64,000 nt of DNA from positions 3,348,001 through 3,412,000 of the forward strand of contig JAGTXZ010000018.1 of the NCBI GenBank assembly GCA_018398575.1, given 5' to 3'. This DNA is from Ampelomyces quisqualis (lineage: Eukaryota; Ascomycota; Dothideomycetes; Pleosporales; Phaeosphaeriaceae). The translations under genes and the position numbers were made by a program. Below, piece by piece: positions 58,901 through 64,000 of the stretch (within the stretch, counting starts at the first letter, position 1; the number at the start of each line of letters is the position of its first letter). A model generated the notes under the pieces. It was not told the origin of the DNA and searched no databases. It was given only the letters and a program-made list of their open reading frames with translations.

Positions 58901-60115
58901 GGCACTAACCTAGCTAGTGTTTAAAGTACTCTACGCGCTCTTTTTGTTAACCTTTATTATTATTTCTAAAGCGTTGTTAGAGGCTATTGCAGAGCTTTCT
59001 CTACAAGTAGTTGTCTTAGGCTTTTGCATACTCTTTAGACGCTTGTATAATAGTCTTCTGTCTTAGTTTATAGTAGGCAACTAGTCTGTTAATTATTATC
59101 TAGTCTGTAAAGCTATAGTACTTTAAGAAGTCCTTAAAACACTCTAGAAAGTCTATAACATTAGTTCTATTAAACAACAGCATGTTTTCTACTAGGTAAG
59201 ATAGTAACTGTATTGTGTACTATAGAGGCTGCACTTAGTTAAGAGACTTTGCTAGCATCTAAAGAGCTCTTAATATTAAGTTATCTTAGCCTGTACTTCT
59301 GCGCCTAAAGTGCCCTTCTAATAGCTGTTTAGCCTACTTCTCTAGCGCACTACTTATATTTGCGCTAGTTTCTTTTATTAACTCTGCAGGCGTTAGTAGT
59401 AGAGCTTCCTGTCTGTTAGGGTATTTAAGGCGTTAACAACTTAATGTGCTGTTAAGCAGTTTTGTATTGTCTCTGCGTTGCTTTTGTAGGCTGCCTAAAC
59501 AGTAGTTAGAGCTTATTTAAATAAACTAAAGAAGAGCAATAGCCTAGAAGACTAGAATTAAAGTTACTACTTTGTGTAGAGTTACTAAAAAGCTAAAAGC
59601 TTAAGCTTTTCTAATGTCTAATAGCACTTCTGTTATAAAGTCTACTAATTTCTTCCTAATTTCTTTATACTTGCTGTCTAAGCAATTGTTAGTTTTCTCT
59701 TTCTTCTAACTACCTGTTTTAATGTCTTTCTTAGTCTACTCTTAGTTGTTTCTGCTGTTTGTGCTCTAGAACTTCTTTAGTATACTATATACTTAGCAGG
59801 GCGCAATAACTTTGCGCTTTTGCTTAGCCTAATATAGCTTTAGCTGCAGCTTGCGTCTTGCTTCTTTAGCTATTTCTCTGCTTTTTAAAGTCTGCTTGAT
59901 CTCTCTTCTAACTTGGTTCTAGTAGTAGCTAATCTAGGTACTTTAGATAGGCGTTGCTCTAGATCCTACTTTCTGTTCCTCTAATCTTAGAGTACTAACT
60001 CTATGTCCTTAGAATAGATACTAATTATATTCTAGAGAGAACTGTAGCAGCTTACTAAACACTTGTTAGACTGTTAAGTTTCTGTAATTTCTAGGTTACA
60101 AGAACTACAGAAGAG

Positions 60116-60183
60116 CGTAGGTATATGCGCAGGTGCGCAGCCTTCTAAGGCTAAGGCTGTAGGTTTAAGTCCTATATTAGTTA
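60116..60183 (+). other. tRNA-like remnant beside the Gypsy 3 LTR
   Basis: GTAGG-TTTAAGT-CCTAT (around 60,160) has the shape of a tRNA T-arm (5-bp stem with one G-U pair, 7-nt loop; TTTAAGT could be a damaged TTCAAGT). Upstream are a GCGC-AGGT-GCGC hairpin and an AGCC-TTCTAA-GGCT hairpin in D-arm and anticodon-arm order. The acceptor stem and a 7-nt anticodon loop do not fit well. It lies directly inside the 5' LTR edge where a primer-binding site belongs. Confidence 0.25.
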
Positions 60184-60188
60184 CTATA

Positions 60189-60372
60189 TATAGTAGAGCA
60201 TTATTTACCTTAAGGGCCTATTAAATTTAATGTAGAATGAAATATATTATTTTAGGTGTGTGTTCTTATAGGTTGTTGTTCTCTAATAGCTCTTTAGCTA
60301 TTGTATCTTGTCTATGCCCTTAGCTGTGCCCTAAGCGTTCTTTAGACTTACTTTCTATGTTACTTTACTCTA
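60189..60372 (-). repeat. Gypsy 3 LTR, right copy
   Basis: About 184 bp. Starts TATAGTAGAGC (damaged TGTAGTAGAGC) and ends near TTTACTCTACTA; the exact end is blurred by a small indel. Confidence 0.75.
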
Positions 60373-63300
60373 CTAGCATATAGTCTAAGGCGTTAGATAC
60401 ACTAATAGATAATATAGAATTGTAATAGAACATTATAATGCAAAGAAATAGAAGGCAACAGACAGCTTTCTTTACTAACAGAACTGTAGACATGTAAAAA
60501 AATTCTCTATAATTATACATAAACTACTAGACACTAGCATACAACTTAAATCTTCTAACGCAGCTTTACTACGTGTTTTTACTAAGGCTAGAGTCTTGTA
60601 GTTATACTTGCAACACTAAAGAAACAGATATAAACTATTAAACGCAATACTATAAATCTAAGACTATAAGAGGTATATATATATTGCTAGCTACTTAGAA
60701 TAAAGTAATAATTATTTAACAAATATTATAATACTATATAGAGCTATAGATATTAGAATAAGCTAGTATATATATAGCTAACAAGAAGACACTATAGTAT
60801 ATATAAGAAATATAAACTTAAATGCTTAAAACAATCTAGCCTGCGCTAACGCAGATTAATAGAAGAGGTAACTTACTAGCTACGCAGCAAATATTAATAG
60901 ATAATATAGAAACTATAATTTACAAAAGATACTGTATAAGTAACTACTTATACTAGCTATATATTAGGCAGATAACAACGTACTTTAAGAATATAGCTGC
61001 AGACAAAAATAGAATAGTATAAACTAGGAGTTAAACTTATAAAGTATTATACTAGCAGACTAAGTTAAGCAAATCTACTAATGCAGAAGTAATAAAGCTA
61101 ATAAGAAATAATACAAATAGTAATACAAAAGTTAGAGAGAAATACCTCTAAATACTTACTTTATAAAATAATATAACTAAGTATAACTTATAAACAGACG
61201 CGTCTATATTACTGTCTTATAGTTATACAAACTAAGATTATTAAAAGCATTATAGACTTAGAAATTAGATAGTATAGTATAGTACTACTATAAGAGAACC
61301 TAGGTTTTAGTATAACTTATCTACTATAATAGTACTAGTAGGTTTAGCTAAGTTTACTTGCTAGACTAAAGAGAGTGCTACTACTATAATATATAAGAGA
61401 TAAGTTACCTACACTATAATACAAAACCTTAGGAAGTAACAATTTTACTTAGTGCTATATAGTGCTATACAGTACTATATAGTGCTACACTAAGAATAAC
61501 ACGTAGTAAGAGGTACTTTCTCTTAGAATATACTTTTACTTACCTTAAAGATACAACATAACACGTTAGCGCTAAGTAAAAGGCTATATAATACTAGAAT
61601 AAAACTCTGCTTACTTTTACTTGCACATATAATTTTAACTTACTACTATAACTATATAATACTGCGTTACTATAACAAACGCACTATAACTATACAATAA
61701 TAATAATACTGCTATAATATAAATATACGTAATTTTCTACGTTACATTTACTATACTACGCTATATATTATAACACTATTATAAATAAGTATATAACATA
61801 AGTACACCTATACACGCTAACTAAGCTATAGCTATTCTACTATTCTTGTACTTGCCTGCACTATTCTTAACTGTTACGCGTAACATATTATATAATACGC
61901 GCGTTATAGAAACGTAACAATAGGTATAAGTAGTAGCTACCTTAATTAAATAAATAGTATATAAGTAATATAAAGACAATAACTACTAACAATATATTAT
62001 AAGTAATTGTAAGAATAGGCTATAATATTAATGTAGTAGACTAGCGTATATAAGTTAAAGAGATAACAGATTTTATTTAACATAAGAACATATATAACAA
62101 GATTAAAAAGGTATATCTATAGGTTAACTACTTAAAGATAATGCGCAGCCTAACAACAGATAAATAGCTTAAGTATACTATATGCCCTAGAGTAACTAAT
62201 AGTAGTATACTAAGAAAATTCTACAAGGCAATAGCTAGCGCTGTATAAAAGTAGATAATTTTAGAAATTTAAGACTATAGCAATAAAGTTAAAGCTAAAC
62301 ACACAGAAAGATAACTAACGCCTGTAAACTTAGAACTAGAACGCCTGCAGTTAGTATTAGTAGTCTTAAGTTCTTTTGCTACTTTAGTAACCTAGCTAAT
62401 AGGCTTTACTACAATAATAACTAAACTATTACTTAATAATGTTAATGTCTTGTTTTAGACAGCGTACATTATTAAACTGCCTAGACCTTCCTACTTTTAT
62501 AGCTAATAATAGCTGCATATTAACAGCAGCTTAATAACAGTAACTTTAAAATAAAGCTATAATATCTTAAATATAGTATACTTGTTAAATACCTGTTGCA
62601 ACTAAAATTTATAGACTAGTATATAGTTAGAACTTTAAAGATATTTAACGCGTTAGCGCTGCGCCTAATTACTAATAAGAATAATCTAGCTATAACTATT
62701 AACTTATACGTTAAGATAAGAAGCCTTAAGAGCGTTGCAAATAAATACTAGACTCTAGTACAAGATAAAGTTAAGCCTAGTAGTAATATAACTTAGAATA
62801 GTATAAAAATAATAATAGCTAACTACATAATATAGTGCACTTTACTTTAAGTAGTAACAGTAATATTATAAACCTAGTAGGTGCTACTAGAGATAAGAGG
62901 TAAAGGCGCCTCTACTTAGAGCTTAACAAGAATACTAAAGACAACAACTATAAATAATAAAAGATAACAAAAGCGCTAGTAGACCTAGCCTACAAATTAT
63001 TAACAAGACTTAAAGCAAATAGTAGCAAACACTTTAATAAACAGAGTAGAAGCAAGAAAAAGAAAAATAATAGCCTAAACATATGTATTAAAACCTTAAC
63101 TACTAAAATTAAGTGCCTAGAAGAGCAGAACAACAGCACTATAAAGAAAGTAGAGAGAAGTAAAAATAAAGATGCTACGCAAACACAAAACAACGTAACA
63201 TCTACGCTAATTACTATACCTAAATAGAAACGCAAAAGTGCTATAAAAAAATAATAAAGGTTACTAAAAGAAGATACTTACTCTAGTAGTAAAGAAGAAT

Positions 63301-64000
63301 AAGAAGAGTATAATAAAGGTAATAGAAATAAAGATAAAGAGCTTTACTTAGTAAAACAACTTGCGTTAAAAGAAAGCCTATAGCTTTAAGCCCTACTAAA
63401 CGTAAAGTAAGTATACTATAGAAAGCTTATAACTATAATCTACGCAACTAATACGCAAGATAGAATAATAGATAAACTATAAGCTTAAATTTAAGTAGTA
63501 ATAGAACACTACTAAGAGGACAAATAGTAGGTAGCAGCTAACTTCTTTAGATCTTCTCTAGAAGACTTTAAGAATAACGCGCCTATTATACTATATTTAT
63601 TATAGAGACTAACAGTCCTATTTATAGTATACTAACTAATAGAAGCTTACATACTTTACAAAAAAGAGCTATCTTTAGATAATAGTAGTACATTTAGAAA
63701 TATAATAGGTATAAAAAAAATAAGGTTAGCTATACTTATAATAATTATAAAGTATACGCACTTTAAGAACTAGACTAAATTATAAGAAAACTAATTAAAG
63801 AATAAAACTAGTTAATATAGAGCTAAAGACAATAGTTAAGAATAGTGCTCTATAATAGACTAATAGACATTCTTATATATATATAAAAAAAACTCTTTAA
63901 TACTAAAATAGCTATAGTTAGTAGCATCTATAGTAAGTAGATAGGGCTGCGCACTAGCTGTATAGAAGGCTAAAATTATTACTATAGGCCTCTACAAATC
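60373..64000. other. RIP-damaged, unidentified transposon remains
   Basis: No intact gene. On the + strand about 62,970-63,720 reads as a Lys-rich, probably coiled-coil protein (ALVDLAYKLLTRLKANSSKH, then KSRSKKKK-like, KIKCLEEQNNSTIKKVERSK, later NFFRSSLEDFKNNAPIILYL). Family not recognised. At 61,440-61,490 an 11-bp AGTGCTATATA-like unit repeats about four times. The element continues past the window edge. Confidence 0.4.

Larger units (their letters stand above)
51900..59700 (-). pseudogene. Gypsy 3 gag-pol relic
   Basis: On the - strand: zinc-knuckle C-x2-C-x4-H-x4-C at 58,081-58,037 (C-VCNKTRHLKQNC). Pol is cut by the nested element at 55,266-56,102. The RT/RNase H part lies at about 54,200-53,400, with LLRKNVPFK-SLEQQSAIDK, VEFIIETDAKTLVAQLQ-SA, and NIVYIKGKKNVVANALLRRP (family form ...VADALSRRP). 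The integrase part at about 53,080-52,100 has LIDVVYMPLARGKKFLIVA near 52,850-52,800, ALLNTDLASIVKFVEQEV, and RVVASAYYLQS-GLIKQGHA. Trp codons are replaced by TAG. Dead. Confidence 0.85.
47022..60372 (-). mobile_element. Gypsy 3: 13.3-kb Ty3/Gypsy retrotransposon, RIP-saturated, with a nested element
   Basis: Direct LTRs at 47,022-47,205 and about 60,189-60,372. On the - strand a purine-rich GGAGAGAGA precedes the LTR start TGTAGTAAAG at 47,205, as expected for a polypurine tract. Gag-pol reads leftward from about 59,700 to 51,900. An 837-bp fresh transposon interrupts it at 55,266-56,102. Without that insertion the element is about 12.5 kb, unusually long for Ty3/Gypsy; the excess is the 4.4-kb antisense region at 47,206-51,650. 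No target duplication could be confirmed. Confidence 0.8.

Noticed and set aside
62990..63235. 81-codon - strand frame rich in Leu/Phe/Val
   Set aside because: Antisense of the Lys-rich + strand relic; Lys codons (AAA/AAG) read as Phe/Leu on the other strand.

Overview
The window looks like a piece of a filamentous ascomycete (Pezizomycotina) genome with strong compartments. Genes have short spliceosomal introns with GTATGT/GTAAGT donors and CTAAC-like branch sites, the gene families are fungal, and most of the sequence is transposon debris damaged by a repeat-induced-point-mutation (RIP)-like process. The exact class or genus cannot be fixed from what I see.

Layout. (1) 1-5,090: AT-rich RIP-damaged sequence with one long hAT transposase relic and a second, 3'-only hAT copy. 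(2) 5,090-18,000: a GC-normal gene island. In order it holds a decayed protein-kinase-like gene, a two-exon C2H2/3CxxC zinc-finger gene (+), a Tc1/mariner element with 31-bp terminal inverted repeats nested in a short dispersed repeat ('repeat A'), a frameshifted OTT_1508-type deaminase-like gene (+), an intact 871-codon CCCH/RING-IBR-RING E3 ligase gene (-), further repeat A copies, and a small hypothetical ORF (-). (3) 18,000-64,000: an almost continuous RIP-saturated graveyard. It contains a PIF/Harbinger-type transposase split by a 7.0-kb chromovirus-type Ty3/Gypsy element (282-bp LTRs, TSD TACTT) and bounded by a second 7.1-kb Gypsy element on the other strand (299-bp LTRs, TSD ATAGT). 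After these come two short TIR elements related to the hAT ends, a Plavaka/KDZ-type transposase, a pogo/Tigger-type transposase, and a 13.3-kb Gypsy element (-). The last is interrupted by a fresh, undamaged 837-bp TIR transposon that itself carries a fold-back MITE.

The most striking genome-wide signal is the mutation context. In the damaged regions, C is almost absent only when flanked by a 5' pyrimidine and a 3' purine (TCA, CCA, TCG, CCG and complements TGA, TGG, CGA, CGG). ACA, GCA, ACG and GCG remain common. This converts Trp TGG codons to TAG and makes CTAG very frequent, which is why long ORFs vanish although protein homology is still readable across stops. A second theme is that each of the three Gypsy elements has an additional reading frame, antisense to gag-pol, between integrase and the 3' LTR.

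Only the E3 ligase gene and the zinc-finger gene look fully intact. The kinase and deaminase genes carry stops or frameshifts, so the island itself is decaying. Family names are from motif recognition by eye; no search was run.
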